In this document: one piece after another, positions 1 through 12,353 of the stretch
How the letters are laid out: every line of letters starts with the position of its first letter
How positions within the stretch are numbered: position 1 is the first letter of the stretch
Origin: Russula earlei
Taxonomy: Eukaryota; Basidiomycota; Agaricomycetes; Russulales; Russulaceae
Reading direction: 5' to 3'
NCBI GenBank assembly: GCA_025769875.1
Contig: JAGFNK010000375.1
Span: 1 to 51,567, forward strand
Length of the DNA stretch: 51,567 nucleotides
Notes under the pieces: model-generated
What the model saw: the letters and a program-made list of their open reading frames with translations, nothing else
Told to the model about the DNA's origin: nothing
Databases searched by the model: none
Position numbers and translations under genes: made by a program

Positions 1-741
1 AACAGGAGGACGAGCCAAACGACTAGAAGATACCAGATGGGGACTGGTATGTGTTGCAAGAGGCAGAGGCGAAGAGTAGAGGCCAGTGCAGCGAGGGACT
101 TTAAACAAGGCGGTCGTTGAAGAGTACCTTGAAGACGAGGGAAGGCTTTAGACTGAGCAGTCGCAGGGGAGTACCCAGGAAGTGGAGAGTATCACAAATG
201 GACAGTCTGACGACTGCCATGTTTCATTGGGGCTTATATACAGTGTACAGGGTCGATTACAAAGCACTGGGACTATTCTAGACTCTTTGGTACCATCCAA
301 TAGGACTACAGAGGCATAAACTTGCTTATGCCAAGTTTCAGGCTTACTGAGCGCATTACTGATCATTGTGGAGCGATGACATCATTATGATGTCACTGTG
401 GGGCGCTTAGTGAGCCTATGAGGTCACTGTGGAGTCGCTCAGTCAGCCATGATGTCATTGGAGCTTTGATGACGTCAGATGATTTATGCAACAGTTTCTA
501 AGAGTTTGTGCCGCTGTTTCGGGTCCATGGTGGCTGGGTGGCCATGTGGCTGCCACGCGATGATTACCCGATTAGGAAACCGGTGCCTGGTCGTGCTAGA
601 GTGCTTTTGCAATAGCAATATCTTGTACCACAGGAGGGATAGCCCAGAAAATGGAAGGGAGTCGGCAATGCAAAGTGAGGGAGGTCTTTCTTGAGTAAAA
701 TAGGACAATCCTTGGCCAGGACTTGGCCTTGGTTCGTAACA
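1..741 (-). mobile_element. Solo-type LTR, family F4, cut by the window edge
   Basis: This is the same sequence as the complete 829-bp LTRs at 20313-21141, 21290-22118 and 35453-36281 and ends in the same terminus (GGTTCGTAACA on the plus strand, that is, a TGTTACGAACC start on the minus strand). Its other end lies outside the window, so it cannot be shown to be a solo LTR. It interrupts the reverse transcriptase of the minus-strand gypsy copy, whose frame continues up to base 742. It carries a perfect CRE-type octamer TGACGTCA at 470-477. Confidence 0.9.
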
Positions 742-2086
742 CCATTTTGACCGGGTCAATTTTGAGGGTCCCTTGGTTGATCTGGAAGCCCAAAAAATCA
801 ATCTCTTTTTGTTTGAAGGTGCATTTGGATGCTTTCAGAAAGTAAGAGTCCCTTTCAAGGAGGTTAAGGAACTCATGTGTGATTTGTTGGTGAAGATGCT
901 TGTTAAGATCTGCTTAGATCTTAATACTGACTCTTAGTGAAAGAGTTGCTTGATATAGTTCAAGCACTAGACTTCGAATCCTTTGATATTATCTCAGGAA
1001 GAGTAAATGTAAGAGATGAAAAGAGTCTCTTTTACTTAGAGTGCTTGAGAGTTTTGAAATGGTTTGACAAGAGTGATATTTCTTGTTGTAGAGAGTAAGT
1101 TGAGCATAAGGCTTGACTGTTGGTGCATCAGAGTATTTATACAATATCTCAACAATGGCTGATCCGTTTTGTACGAAACTTGAGGTGCACATAGCTGAGA
1201 ACCAGTAGTATCCAAAAGCATAGAGCGCAATTCGAAAGTATAAAAAATGACTCACACATGAGTCATCCTTTCCAAGTATCTGTCATCAATCAGTAAGCGA
1301 TGAGTCATTGAGCTAGTAAGCAATCCGTAAGCAATGAGTAAGCAATGAGTCATCAGTCAGTAACCAATCAGTCAGCAGTCAGTAAGCAAGCATAGGTAAG
1401 CAAATGATAGAGACGCAGACTAAATCCTAACAATGCTCTTCTCCTGGTCCTGTGGCTATGGCCACATCATCCAAGTAGTTGCAGGTGTTTTTTGGGGTAT
1501 TTGAGGAGCCAGGGTCAAAGGGTGTGGTTCATTGCTTGTTGGAAGGCTGCCAGGGCATTGGTGAAGCCAAAGCCCATTACCATGGGGACAAATGTGCTGA
1601 ATTGGGTTTTGAAGGCCCCCTTGTGTCAGTCTTCCAGATGAATTAGGATGTTATTATAGCCAGCTCTGACATCAAATTTGCTAAAGGTGGTCTTGCCCCT
1701 TAGTCAGTGTAATTGTTTTTCCATGTTTGGTAAGGCATGGTAATCAGGGACAGTGGCATTGTTGAGTTTTTGGTAGTCTACTACCATTTGTGGGGTGGTG
1801 CCATCCTGCTTTTGGATGAAGGAGACAGGGGAGACAAAATCTGAAACTCCATCTTTGATAAATCCTTTGGCTAGGTCTTCTTGTATTCATCTGGATAGTT
1901 CTTGTTTTTCATTCTGGGGGAGGGGTAGGTTCAGCAGTCGAGGAACTTGGGGGCATCAGGTTTCAGGGTGATTCTAAAGTTGAGTTCTCCTTGACTGGGT
2001 GGGAGTCACTTGGCTGCTTCTTCTGAGAAGACTTTCTGATGTCGTGAATATTCTGGGGGAATGGTGGTTGTTCTTATTTGTGCAAT
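742..2086 (-). pseudogene. Ty3/gypsy reverse transcriptase remnant (copy Gy2)
   Basis: Read on the minus strand, this encodes the gypsy RT palm and thumb: a VVDYQKLN segment, KFDVRAGYNNI, a GFGFTNALAAFQ box, the YLDD catalytic motif (near 1470, in a different frame from the flanking blocks) and a thumb segment containing FLKASKC and IDFLG. The thumb (742-900) and palm (1433 onward) join in frame when the solo LTR at 901-1432 is removed. It is broken by frameshifts and by several TGA codons where Arg is expected. The left continuation (RNase H, integrase) lies beyond the F4 LTR and outside the window. Confidence 0.9.
901..1432 (-). mobile_element. Solo LTR, family F2
   Basis: Terminal TGTT..AACA with 5-bp target duplication ATGCT at 896-900 and 1433-1437. 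It is homologous to the 564-bp LTR at 17493-18056. It contains short tandem repeats of the GTAAGCAATGAGTCA type (1290-1400) and the palindrome TGACTCACACATGAGTCA (1248-1265). It sits in the RT of Gy2 without its internal domain. Confidence 0.92.
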
Positions 2087-2591
2087 TCAGATCTTTGGCA
2101 GGTTTGTTAGTGGAAAAGGGGTGAGAAGGACCCCTAAATGGTTCCTAAGGCAACCAGTGCTCCAGTTGACAAGGGGATTTATTGCTTTCAGGAAGGGGTA
2201 GCTGAGGATCATTCTGTCTTCTCCCAAGTTTGTAACATAAAAGGTGAGAAGTTGGGTGGTGGGGCCATGTCGTATGGCCATATGAGCATAATGGGTTAGC
2301 ACTCCTCCTTGGTTGTTGGTACCATCCACATTGATGATAGGTCTGGGGGGTTCTGAGAGTTTGAAGTGGGATTTGTAATTTTCCCATGATTCCTTGACTG
2401 ATGAAATTTTCTGTTGCTCCACTGTCAAGGAGTGCCTGGCCAGTCTTTCCATTGGTTGTTAACATAAAAGGAACTTTCATTGAGTTTTCTTTATGGTTGA
2501 CAATGGTATCTATTTGGGCCTCTGTGCCGACTGTTGCACTTTGGCATAGAGATAATCCTCTTTGAGAATGAGATCCCAGATTTTGGCTCAT
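2087..2591 (-). pseudogene. Ty3/gypsy aspartic protease remnant (Gy2)
   Basis: The minus-strand frame contains LLDSGATENFIS, the DSGA active-site signature of retropepsin-like proteases, preceded by a VPFMLTTNGKTGQ strand as in gypsy elements. The catalytic motif is intact, but the following strands shift frame near 2350 and continue in the neighbouring frame. It lies between gag (2592 onward) and RT on the same strand, which is the usual Ty3 order. The homologous protease in the plus-strand chromovirus lies at about 17,190-17,340. Confidence 0.88.
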
Positions 2592-4020
2592 TCTTTGGCT
2601 GGCAAGGCCTTCATGTGGGCTACCATGGAAGCTGGTTATTCTTCTTTGGGTGATTCTGAGGTGGACTCAGAGGTGCAAGCTTTGGAAGTGGTGGGGGCTG
2701 AGTTTTTGAGGCATTCCCTACTGAGGTGGCCTTTTTCTCTGCAGCAGAAGCAACATCCTTCTTTTGCCAGTTGTTTCCTTTCATCCTCTGTGAGTTTCTT
2801 AAAGTTGGATTTGGCAGCGTCCACTTGCATTCAGTCAGAGTGGTGAGACTTGTGTTCTGGGGTGGAGTGCATAGTTTTCTTTCCTTTGAGTTTTTCTCTG
2901 ATGGTGACAAATCATTGGTGTTGTCTTCTAGCTTCCTCTTTCCACTCCTGAAGAGTGGTAGGCCAGGTGTCCCTATTCAAGATTGCCCAATATAGTCTGC
3001 TCTTAAGTCCATTTTTGAAACTCTCAATGGCAATTATGTCTGTTTCTGGCCATCTGGTTTTGGTTAGGAGCTGTTCGAAGGCGGAGATGTAGTCATCAAG
3101 GGAATCTTTCATTTCAAGTTTGACAAGAGCCACTTGGGCATCTTCTTTTTCTGTGGTGTTGGTGAATTTGAAAGTAAAGTCTGTGACAAAATCATTCCAC
3201 AAGACTTCATCATTTCTGTTGATGGGGTTTTGGGCCCTAGTTATTTTTCTCTGAGGGTAGTGACTTGTGAGTTTACCCAGTCTTCCACTTTTTCCCCTTG
3301 AATGTAGGAGAGGGCTAGGATGACCCTTTTAGAGGGGTCAATCATGACTGCTTTGTCGTCATTGAGTCCCCAGTAAAGGTTGAACTCCATGATGAAACAT
3401 TTTGTTTTGTTTCTCTTGCCCATGAAGACTGTGGGTTCTTTGCCACTGAGGGACCCATTGGTCCTTTGGGTGACCTGTGGTGCTTGTGCTGCAATTGGAG
3501 GTTGTGCAGCAATTTGTGGGGCTGGAGCAGCTTGTGGGACTTGTGCCACCATAGTGGGTTCAGGGGGGTTCTCTGTTTCAGGGGATTCAGGGGGTGTCTG
3601 TGGTTCTGGGGTCTCAGGAAGTATCTGAGGTTCAATGGTATTTTCTAATTCTGGGGGTTCCAGGTGGTTGCCTTCTGTAGAAGTGGTTTCTGATTCTGAC
3701 AGTGGTTCATAAAGGGGGTCTTCTTCTCTCCAGTAACCTAGTCCAAGGCTATTTCATATAAGTTCTAAGTCCTGATGAGTGTAATGCTCTCCTTTTCTGA
3801 GTTGTAGCTCAAACCAGCGGTTGTTGATAAATTCAACAGGTAATTCCACTCCATCTTCTGTGGTTAGATAGCAGAGGAAGGTATGGAAGCTGTCCCAAGT
3901 GGCAGTTCCAACAATGTGTTGGGGGAGGTCTGGGGAGGGTCTAGGTTGGACACAAATCTAGCAATTTGGGGGTAATTCAAGGTTGATCTCCAGAATGGCA
4001 TAAGGAAGCTTAGCTTGTGT
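2592..4020 (-). pseudogene. Ty3/gypsy gag remnant (Gy2)
   Basis: The minus-strand frames encode, in order, an N-terminal domain shared with the other chromovirus here (FINNRWFELQLRKGEHY, then NSLGLG), a Pro/Gln-rich linker, a capsid-like core (MWNDFVTDF..SLDDYISAFEQLL) and a CCHC zinc knuckle CFCCREKGHLSREC (about 2735-2775). Internal stops include a TGA at an expected Arg just before NSLGLG. The 5' end is lost where the TA-flanked element begins at 4023; no 5' LTR or primer-binding site remains. Confidence 0.85.
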
Positions 4021-4022
4021 TA

Positions 4023-4575
4023 TGGTGTTGCAGCTGTTGGAGCATTAGCTCAGGGTTTGATGGGGCCAAGTCCCTGTGACTTGGTTCAAGGGTTCAGTGG
4101 GGCCAGTTTAAAGAGACTGGGTCAAAGGTTTAGTGTCTCAAGACTAAGTCAGACAATGACTCAGCCCACAGACAGAGTTGATCTTCTGGTTTCACAGAAG
4201 AGGAGGACAATGAGAGAGAAGCAGAGGAGGAAGAGGAACACAGAGGTCCCTTGTGATGAGCTTAAGTCAAGCAGAGTGTAAACCAGCACAAGCAAGTTGT
4301 GATTGAGAGAGGATACAGGACAAGGGATGCAACAGGAAATGAGACAAAGCTAAGCTTGGGGCATTCGCCAGCTTCTACAGGCACTTAAATACTGTATCTA
4401 GCAAGGCTGTACAGTACCATATACAGAACAATAGATAAAGTCAAGCCGATAGCAAAAGGGAATCAAACAATAGGTGAAACACAATAGGTGAAATGTGGAA
4501 GATGAAACAAAAGGAATCAATCAGAATCAAGGGATGAAATGGTAACCAAGGTAATGAGGGCAGTGTAATGAAAAT
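4023..4575 (+). mobile_element. TA-flanked inverted-repeat element, left-end copy
   Basis: It starts after TA at 4021-4022 with TGGTGTTGCAGCTGTTGGAGC and stays closely similar to 38725-39247 for about 550 bp. The matching right inverted repeat, present at 39812-39938, was not found downstream, so this copy is truncated or rearranged. It has no coding capacity of its own. It cuts off the 5' end of the Gy2 gag. Confidence 0.7.
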
Positions 4576-5546
4576 AGGACCAAGGGTTAACAAGATGGGA
4601 AACCACAACAAGGAGGGAGCTGAGGCAAAGGAGAGGAGGAATCAGTCTCATGGTGTTGCATTGTGTTCCACACATGATTCTGTGGCCAGCCATATGGCTA
4701 CTTTACAGCATGGAGCATACATTACTGGTATTATGACCTTCAACCCCCTCCTGTGATGTAAGGTATGTTTTAGTTGTATGTTTCATGTGCTCACATATGT
4801 TTTATATCCATGATGAATATGTACATTCCATTTTATTATGATCTCATACAACATCATACATGAAATCATAAAAATTACTTACAGTATGTACTTTGGTGCA
4901 CAATTACCAAGCCCATAGTGTACTTGTAATTTTAACTACAGCCCTCACATGGGCCCAAAAATTGAAGCGATTTCTACCATTCCATCACCTGTGCCTGGAC
5001 TTCTCTCACCAGGTTATGGGCCCTGCCTGTTGCTATTAACTGAACCAAAACTTCCATTCATTCACTTGTAACAAATACAATGGATGACCTCAAAGTTGTT
5101 GCGCAGCATAGAGCGCAGCTAACAGGCCAAGCAACCCACCTTAGAGGTTGTGCTAATGCTCAAGTGATATTGGGGTGTAGAGTGATATGTATACTCGTCT
5201 ACATGTATGGTATTTATACCTCTATGACCCAGGGCTGTTCCTAAGTCCAAAAGAGGTGACTACAGGTGTCCACTATATTGCGCATTCAGTGACGTGTGAT
5301 GTGGAAATGTTCTAGATGCAGCATAAGGCTGCATCTTGTGATAGATAGTGTAGTATGCATAACCCTATTGCCATAAGCGCATATACTAAAGTTCTGTCTA
5401 ACACGTAACATCTATGAGCAGATCTTGAACCTTGTATGAAGGTCTTCGCCTTCTTAGATCCGTTCGGGTTCCGGTTCAACAAAAGTCCCTATTGAAAAGT
5501 TAGCCAACAATGGCAGTAATTGGGTCACTTACTGTGACTGCATGAT
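4576..5546. other. Non-coding stretch, possible 5' LTR and leader of the copia copy
   Basis: No convincing coding sequence. A TTCAACA terminus at 5475-5481, of the kind that ends the LTRs in this window, lies just before the copia gag region, so part of 4741-5481 may be the 5' LTR of that copia copy. I could not define its start or find a partner LTR, so this is inference from position only. Confidence 0.35.
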
Positions 5547-7727
5547 GTGGACCTTCCAATCCCAAGGCTGACGGAACATCTTACTGAAGTCAGCATCTCT
5601 GTGGCATACATTGCTATCAGAAACATGGGCCACTTGACGCTGCAAGCCCGATGGGATATGGACAATGCTACAGTAAAGCAGCTGATAGGGGCATCAATCC
5701 CCAATAGCATCTTCATGCAAATCAGAAACAAAACAAATGCTAAAGAAGTGTGGGATGCACTCAAAGTGTTATTTGAAACATGCACCCAAACAATAATAGT
5801 CAACTTGAAGCAGTGACTACAATCAATGCATTGTGGAGAAGAAGACAATGTTTGGACACACCTAGAGAAGGTGGCCAACCTCTGAGAGCAACTCGGATCT
5901 ATGGGAAAAACCATATCTGACAATGAATATGCAGTGATCTTGATGGGATCACTACCCCATTCCTATCAATCTTCATATAACACCATCACCACTTCTGCCT
6001 ATATTGGTGGACATGCAGTTACTGCCAACACAATTATCAAACTGATTACTGATGGGTTTGATCAACATACCTTAGATGCCAATTCCAAAGCCCAAGAAGA
6101 GGCCTTTACTGCTGATGCCCAAAAGAAGAAAGGGAAGAAATGTGACATCGAGTGTTTCAATTGCCATAAAAGAGGGCACATGAAGTCTGACTGTTGGGCA
6201 AAAGGAGGTGGCAAGGAGGGGCAAGGGCCAAGGCAGCACAAAGGGAAGGACAGTGGGCAGAAGAAATCTGATGCTGGGCTAAAGGACACAGCCACTTCAG
6301 CCAAACCAGTTGAAACCAAAGCATGGGCTGTTATTGAAGTTGCAGATGAAGATGATGCCACAGATGTCACCCCCAAAACTGTTGTGGCCAGCCAGACAAT
6401 GGAGCTATACAACTCTGGAGCTATGAGTCATATGTCACCTTTCCGGGACAAATTTGTGACTTACCAACAGATTGCCCCACACCCTATCATTGCTGCCAAT
6501 AAGCGAACCTTCTATGCCATTGGCAAAGGAGACTTGCAAATCGATGTTCTGAATGGTGTGAAGACAACAAGAGTGCTGTTGCGAAACACCCTACACATGC
6601 CAGATATCAGGGTGACTGTCATATCCATCAGCCAAATCTGGAAGGCTGGCTACTCAGTGAAATTTTCAAATGGCTTTTGCAACATCAAACAGGGGAGCAA
6701 TGGATATACTGTGGGGAGGATACTATCAGGTGCAAATGGCCTATTCAAAGTTGAGCACAGTATGGCTGTGACCACATCAGAAATTTCTGAAAGCCTTCTC
6801 ATGCTCCACAGGAGACTTGGTCACATTTCCCCAACCACCATCTGCACTCTCATCCATGTCAATGCCATTATGGGTGTTCACTTGATGGACAACCCAACCA
6901 TTCCATTTGTTTGTGACTCATGTGAACATGCAAAGTCCATGTGCAAGGTTATCCACAAGGAGCAGCAAGGATCTCTGGCCCAGGCATTTGGAGACAAGGT
7001 GCACACTGATCTGTGGGGAGCTTCGCCCATCCAAAGTCTTGGTGGCCAAAAATATTATGTGACTTTCACTGACAACCATACTCAGTGGACTAACATAGAG
7101 GCTCTGTGTGCCAAGAGTGCAACATTTGAGGCATATAAGGCATTTGCAGCATGGGCGCAAACACAATTAGGTGTCTGCATTAGACACCTCAGATCTGACC
7201 ATGGTGGTGAGTTTCTCAGCAATGAATTCACTGACTTCTTGAGAAGCCAGGCTATGGAGCAGCACCTCACAACCACTGACACACCTCAACATAATGGCAT
7301 AGCAGAGTCACTCAACTGCCACCTCTACTCACCTCTTTTGCACACATGAACATGGTCGGATCAAAGGGACCTGGAGCATGTATGTGCCATGCTGCATCAA
7401 GCCCAGTTGCCCAAGAACATGTGGGGCGAGGCAATCAGGCATGCTGTTTGGCTGAAGAATCACACCTCCACATGCACCATTGGCAACATAACCCCATTTG
7501 AGAGGCTATACGGTGAGAAACCCAATCTGAAAGATGTCCCAGAGTGGAGACAGGTCATCTGGGTACATCTTAAGAAACAGCCCAAACTGGATGCATGTGC
7601 TGTACAAGCATGATGGGTCAGCTACAATACTGATAGTACACACGCCCATTGCATATATTGGCCAACCCTAAGGAAGATCTCAGTCAAGCACAACGTGAAA
7701 TTTCCTACAGTCAAAATAGGGCCTACA
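5547..7727 (+). pseudogene. Ty1/copia Gag-protease-integrase remnant, no reverse transcriptase
   Basis: The domains run in copia order: a Gag core with AKEVWDALKVLFE (5547-6060); a CCHC knuckle CFNCHKRGHMKSDC (about 6154-6195); a protease in which the expected DSGA is LYNSGA, so the catalytic Asp is Asn (about 6400); the pre-integrase zinc finger (LHRRLGHI..CDSCEHAK); and an integrase core with all three acidic residues in HTDLWG, LRSDHGGEF and HNGIAESLN. Frame breaks at 5814, 5883, 7348 and 7611 are all TGA at expected Arg. The post-integrase motif (ISVKHNVKF) ends at 7727, where an LTR of another family begins; RT and RNase H are missing. Confidence 0.92.
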
Positions 7728-8205
7728 TGTTACCAAGTGGTTTGGGGTCCAGAAGATGCTGGAACACCCAAACTATGGACTGCACTGATTGTATCATGCA
7801 TGTGTTAAAGAAGCAATGAGTTGCATTGCTTCTGTTCCAGATGTTCCTGTACTGCCACGTACGTCACTTCCCTGTTTTGGAAAGTACTTATGACACTGAG
7901 ATTGCTACTATGGAAGCACTTAATGCTTCCAGCACTGAGATCGCTTACACAGAAGCAACTATTGCTTCTATGAGTCACCTTTGCTACTATAGCACTGACC
8001 AGCACTACAGTAAGGTAGGCATCATTCATTGCCAGCACCCTTACATAAGCCACTTACTAAGTGCCAAGACCAGCCAAATGTTCGAATGGAAAAAAAAAGA
8101 AAAAATAATTGGCGAAGATTTGTGGCAGGCTTCGCCTTCCCCCTCTTCTGGCTAGCGACAATCCTCTCTGGGCACACCCGCCTGGTGCGCATCACAGCCA
8201 GGATC

Positions 8206-9166
8206 TGTCATGAACCATTCCCCGGAGAGGGCCCTTGAAGGACCCTTCCTTATAGGAGGAAACCCAGCCTCTATGATGCCACCCTGTTCACACGAGCAAA
8301 AGGGGTGAGTAGAGGTGTCCACAATATCGCGCGCGCATTGTTGCGCGAGCGATTCTCGGCACAATCGACATACAGCAAGCCCCACTTAAAGGCAACCCTT
8401 CTAGCAACTAAGGACAGTATTAGAGCCTTCCTAAGGACCCTTTGGAACGACCCTAGGAACTCTACAATAGGTACTAACCTAGTATCAAAGGCCCGACAAC
8501 GCGTTATTAGACCGACTCTAATAACTATAGAACGAACTATAAGGCAACACTAAGGACCTTAATAGAAGTATTAGGGTCGACTCTAAGGACCCTAATAGAA
8601 CTATATAAGGGCCTTATAAGATAACACTATTCCATAACCAGACTACAAGTCCTCAAATGACCGGCCCTAAACTAACTAACAGGAAATGAATCAGGTGCTT
8701 GCACGTGTACTAAAGCAGTGAACACGTGGACAATGGAAGCTCTTACTCATCAAGGGAAGCTTCTTACTCAGCGGCTTACTGAGCATGACTGAGCATGCTC
8801 AGTAAGCGTCCTCCGACTTCTTACTCATCACTCTATTATGCTTGATAACAAGGTTATGACTTGTTCCCTATTTAGCAGCTCTCTTGTAGTATATAAGCGC
8901 TCAATAAAGTAGCAGACAGTCCTCAGACTGTCCATTTGTTTACAGCACTCTCCATTCCTGGGATACTCCTTTAAGGACCATCCCCTTGTGACTATCCTGG
9001 CCTCTTCCCTGCGTGATTGTTCTACTCTCACAGTAACAATACCTCTCTGGTATTTGTTGCTCCTCTGGGTTCTACTCCTTGCCCACGCGGTCTTGGACGT
9101 CTATCGACTCGTCTTCGAGCTTATCCCTCGCTCTTGAACTGGATAGTTCAACAGTGAGTCTTGACA
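8206..9166 (+). mobile_element. Solo LTR, family F1
   Basis: 961 bp, TGTCATGAACC..GTCTTGACA, with 5-bp target duplication GGATC at 8201-8205 and 9167-9171. It contains a perfect 14-bp inverted repeat (8774-8787 / 8794-8807, loop of 6) and a TATATAAG-like box near 8890. It inserted into the non-coding part of the Tc1/mariner-like element, so it is younger. Confidence 0.95.
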
Positions 9167-9171
9167 GGATC

Positions 9172-10091
9172 GACCAGGTCAGGGCTGAAGCTGCTCTCTT
9201 CACCATCCTCACTGGCTTCACTGTTCTGTCTGAGCTCATGTCGATCCTTCATGACCCGGTGGGTCTTCAAAACCGACACCTGCTGCATCCCTTGACTTCC
9301 CCAGCTTGCCTTTGATGTGAAGTGACTTTGCCTTCACCTCCCTCCTTCCTTGCCAGCCTTCCTCACCCTTTGCACATCTATCTCCTCACTCTCTATCATC
9401 CCTCACATGTAGCCTTCGTGCTGGGAATTTCTCTTGCTCCTCCTCTTTCCTCTCTCTCCTCTCAGCTCCTCTTGGTCTCAGCAGCATCACAAACTCACAT
9501 GCATGTCCCTGGACTCATCACACCCTCAGCTCTCTCTGAACATCTCGCCCCTGTCTCCTGTAACTGTTCAACCGGTCTCACCCATTAGCCCCACTCTATC
9601 TCCACTGCCATGACAACATGTTCCATTTTTGCCAGCATGCAAGCCATTTTCTCCAAGATCTGGGGGAGGATCAGATGATTCGACTTTTGCAATCTTGGTT
9701 TGCAAGTGGTGCTTCACTCAAGGCTTGGATACCTTTGGTGCTGGCACAACTATGGGGTCCAGAGTGCAGCACCATGGGTCAGCGGTTTGTTATGATGCGT
9801 GAAAGCATCGCACAATAGGTGCATTTATGTTTTACCGCTTTCTTCCTTCAGGCCTGATGGAATATTGTTCATAGGTGTTACATCCATCCATTCAGCAATG
9901 AGTCAAAAAGAGATGCGAGTAATGGCTGTTTATCAGATACAGCATGTCGTTGTATCCCCACTTGTCTGCACGTGTACACCGCTCCTGCCTCGACTTCTTC
10001 TTTCCTTGCCCCTCTTGCTTCCTCTTCCCCTCCCCTCTTGTCTATATGTTCCCCTTGGGCGAACACAACTTTCCCTCGCAGCACAGACACA
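9172..10091. other. Non-coding interior of the Tc1/mariner-like element
   Basis: Between the solo LTR and the 3' end of the transposase remnant. It is pyrimidine-rich on the plus strand (9300-9560, 9980-10060). Short ORFs on both strands show no recognisable domain, and I see no further nested insertion here. Confidence 0.6.
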
Positions 10092-12353
10092 CTAACATGT
10101 TGACACATAGTGGGATGGTGGATCAGGATTGGCACACTGTCCACTTGCAGCCATTACAGGTAGGAGGGTCCGATGACCATGATGTTTATGGTTAGCCCAA
10201 GCTGCTTCAGTGCCAGACAAGCCCTGGTCATAAGCAGAGATGAAACACACAGAATGGTTTGCATATCTGTAGTGTGTAGACATGCATTAGCAAAAAAAAC
10301 AGATAGCAAATGCTAGGAAGGAACAAACTGCCTCATTTGAAGAAGAGGAGCATCATCCAGACATGCAAGCATGTTTTTTTCCATCTTGACAACATTTGAT
10401 GTGTGCATGGATGCTCAATACTGGAATTTTGCAGCTCCCCAGTACTGTTCAATAAAATTAAGCTCACAGTGATATTTTGGGTAGAAATCACATATGTGTC
10501 TGCAGGATGTCACAAACTCCTCAAGTTGAGACTTCTGTGAGATAAAATCTGGCTGTGTAAACAGCAGCCTTCGACAACAACAATCCATGCAGCCAGGTTC
10601 ACATTTGAACCCTTCACATTGGGCCAACAGCCCACCATTGGGCAAAAGTCCACGCTCTTGGATGATCTGCTCCATCCCTTTGAACCACCCAGGCATCGTT
10701 GGATGATTAAGATCCCAGTACAGTTCTTGAGTTTGGCCATCTGCTAATGTCATATTTCGCATCTGTACGCCACCCTTTCGGTACATCCAGCCTTGACTTG
10801 GGTTCTTTGGCATTTTCCGTGCAGAAAGGGCATCATCAGCACGCTTCTGATGGCTTGGTGCATTATCAAAGCAGAATAAGCCTGTTGCAAACCCATTTGT
10901 TCAATCCTCAAAGATGTCAATCACCTTATCATATGTGATCATTCGTTTTTCATAGCCCTTCCACCATGCAATGAATGCTTTGCAATACTCAACAACATCA
11001 TCTCATTCATGGCCATCAACATACATTCCATTCCTCTTTTTGCTATACTGCCACCCCATGTTGTGCAACCAGCATTGTGTGGTCCGTATCAATATGCTCC
11101 TCTTTTTGACACTTGATGTTTCAAGTTTTGCTTGCATCTCAAGCTGCAAAACAAAGTCAACAATATCTTGTGCCTGAATATATCCATCCTTAGCAATCAC
11201 TTGCAGATAGAGCTGGATTGCCAGCAAAAAACCTTCATCTTCAAGAATTGATGACCAAGATTGGCCATATCGATGGAATGGAAGCTTCCCCTGGCTGAGA
11301 AACTGATGGATCCAGGTCCGTAGATTTCTACCATGGTGAACTCCCTGTCCTTGAGCCTTTGAAATAATCAGTGATGCTTCACGCCATGTCTATGAGAGTT
11401 CTGGATCCAAGTAAAGATTGAGTGCTCCAACCATTCCTGTGATGCATGCTCAAAAAACAACATCAATCTTCTTGTCTTTACCTTTGACACTGAGTATGGT
11501 GTGGGCTTGACGAAGTGCAGGGAAATCTTTGTAATGTAGCCTATCAAGCACGGTGTCTGATGCCATTGCAGGAGTATCATCCTGTGGTTTCTGGCCATCT
11601 TGAAGCCTTTGCAAGAGTTCAATAAAGGTCTGGCAAGGGTCAAATGGTAGAACAGCATCAGGACTTGGTGCAGAATCCTCTGGTTTACTAATATCTGCGT
11701 TCTTCCAGGGCTGGTGGTCCTACAACACTGTTAGCACAACCGGTTTGACACAGACTCACTGGACTGACAGTTTTGCCAGCAATTTGTATTAAACCTTGCA
11801 CTGTTTCCACAACATCAACTTCAAAGATTTCATCACTCAAGAGAAGCTTGTGGTTGGGTTGTATGGGTTTCTCTTGTGGGTTGTCTACCCCCTTTTGTAA
11901 TGGAAACCATTTCGCAATTGAGGGATAACCCTTCATCTCATATTCCCTGGCATTCTGGACATGCTGCCTTTTTGTTCTGGCTGAGTTACCTGCATATCTT
12001 TTTGGTCTCTTATTTCCTTTCTCTCTCTCCTTCTCTGCAGCTGTTGCAGTGGCCTGTGCTTGCTGCAGGGCTGCCATGAAGGCTTCTAATTCAGAGAGTT
12101 CCTGGATCTCAGTATCATCTTCCTCATTCAAGCCATCATCACCATCACCATCATCCAGATCTGAAAATACTTCAATATTGAGTTGGGTTATGATGTCAAT
12201 GAGCTCAAGATCTGATTCAGTAACTGGGACCTGTGCATGACACACAAGAGTTGGAGGTTCTTTGTCATCATCAGCTTCTTCAACAGTGGCCTTCCTGGAT
12301 ACCTTGGAAAGGTTCTGAATGTGAGACCCAGTGGCTTTAGACTTCCATACCAT
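10092..12353 (-). pseudogene. Tc1/mariner-like transposase (DDE), broken
   Basis: Minus-strand fragments in three frames form one protein: an N-terminal basic and acidic part (12353-11688) with MKGYPSIAKWF; a mid part with a winged-helix-like segment (CWLHNMGWQYSKKRNGMYVDGHE); a catalytic strand with FDNAPSHQ, the expected second Asp; and a C-terminal block with HCELNFIEQYWGAAK, matching the ..LNPIE..W..K signature that carries the third acidic residue of DDE_3 transposases. The C-terminus ISAYDQGLSGTEAAWANHKHHGH is visible at about 10,150-10,250. Several frameshifts and TGA codons, two of them at expected Arg (after YVDGHE and after AAKFQY), show it is inactive. The first Asp was not pinned down. 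Confidence 0.85.

Noticed and set aside
479..694. A 71-codon ORF repeated in every F4 LTR (479, 20879, 36019 plus; 21552 minus)
   Set aside because: It lies wholly inside the LTR and recurs only because the LTR does. It has no domain, and the other strand is equally open.
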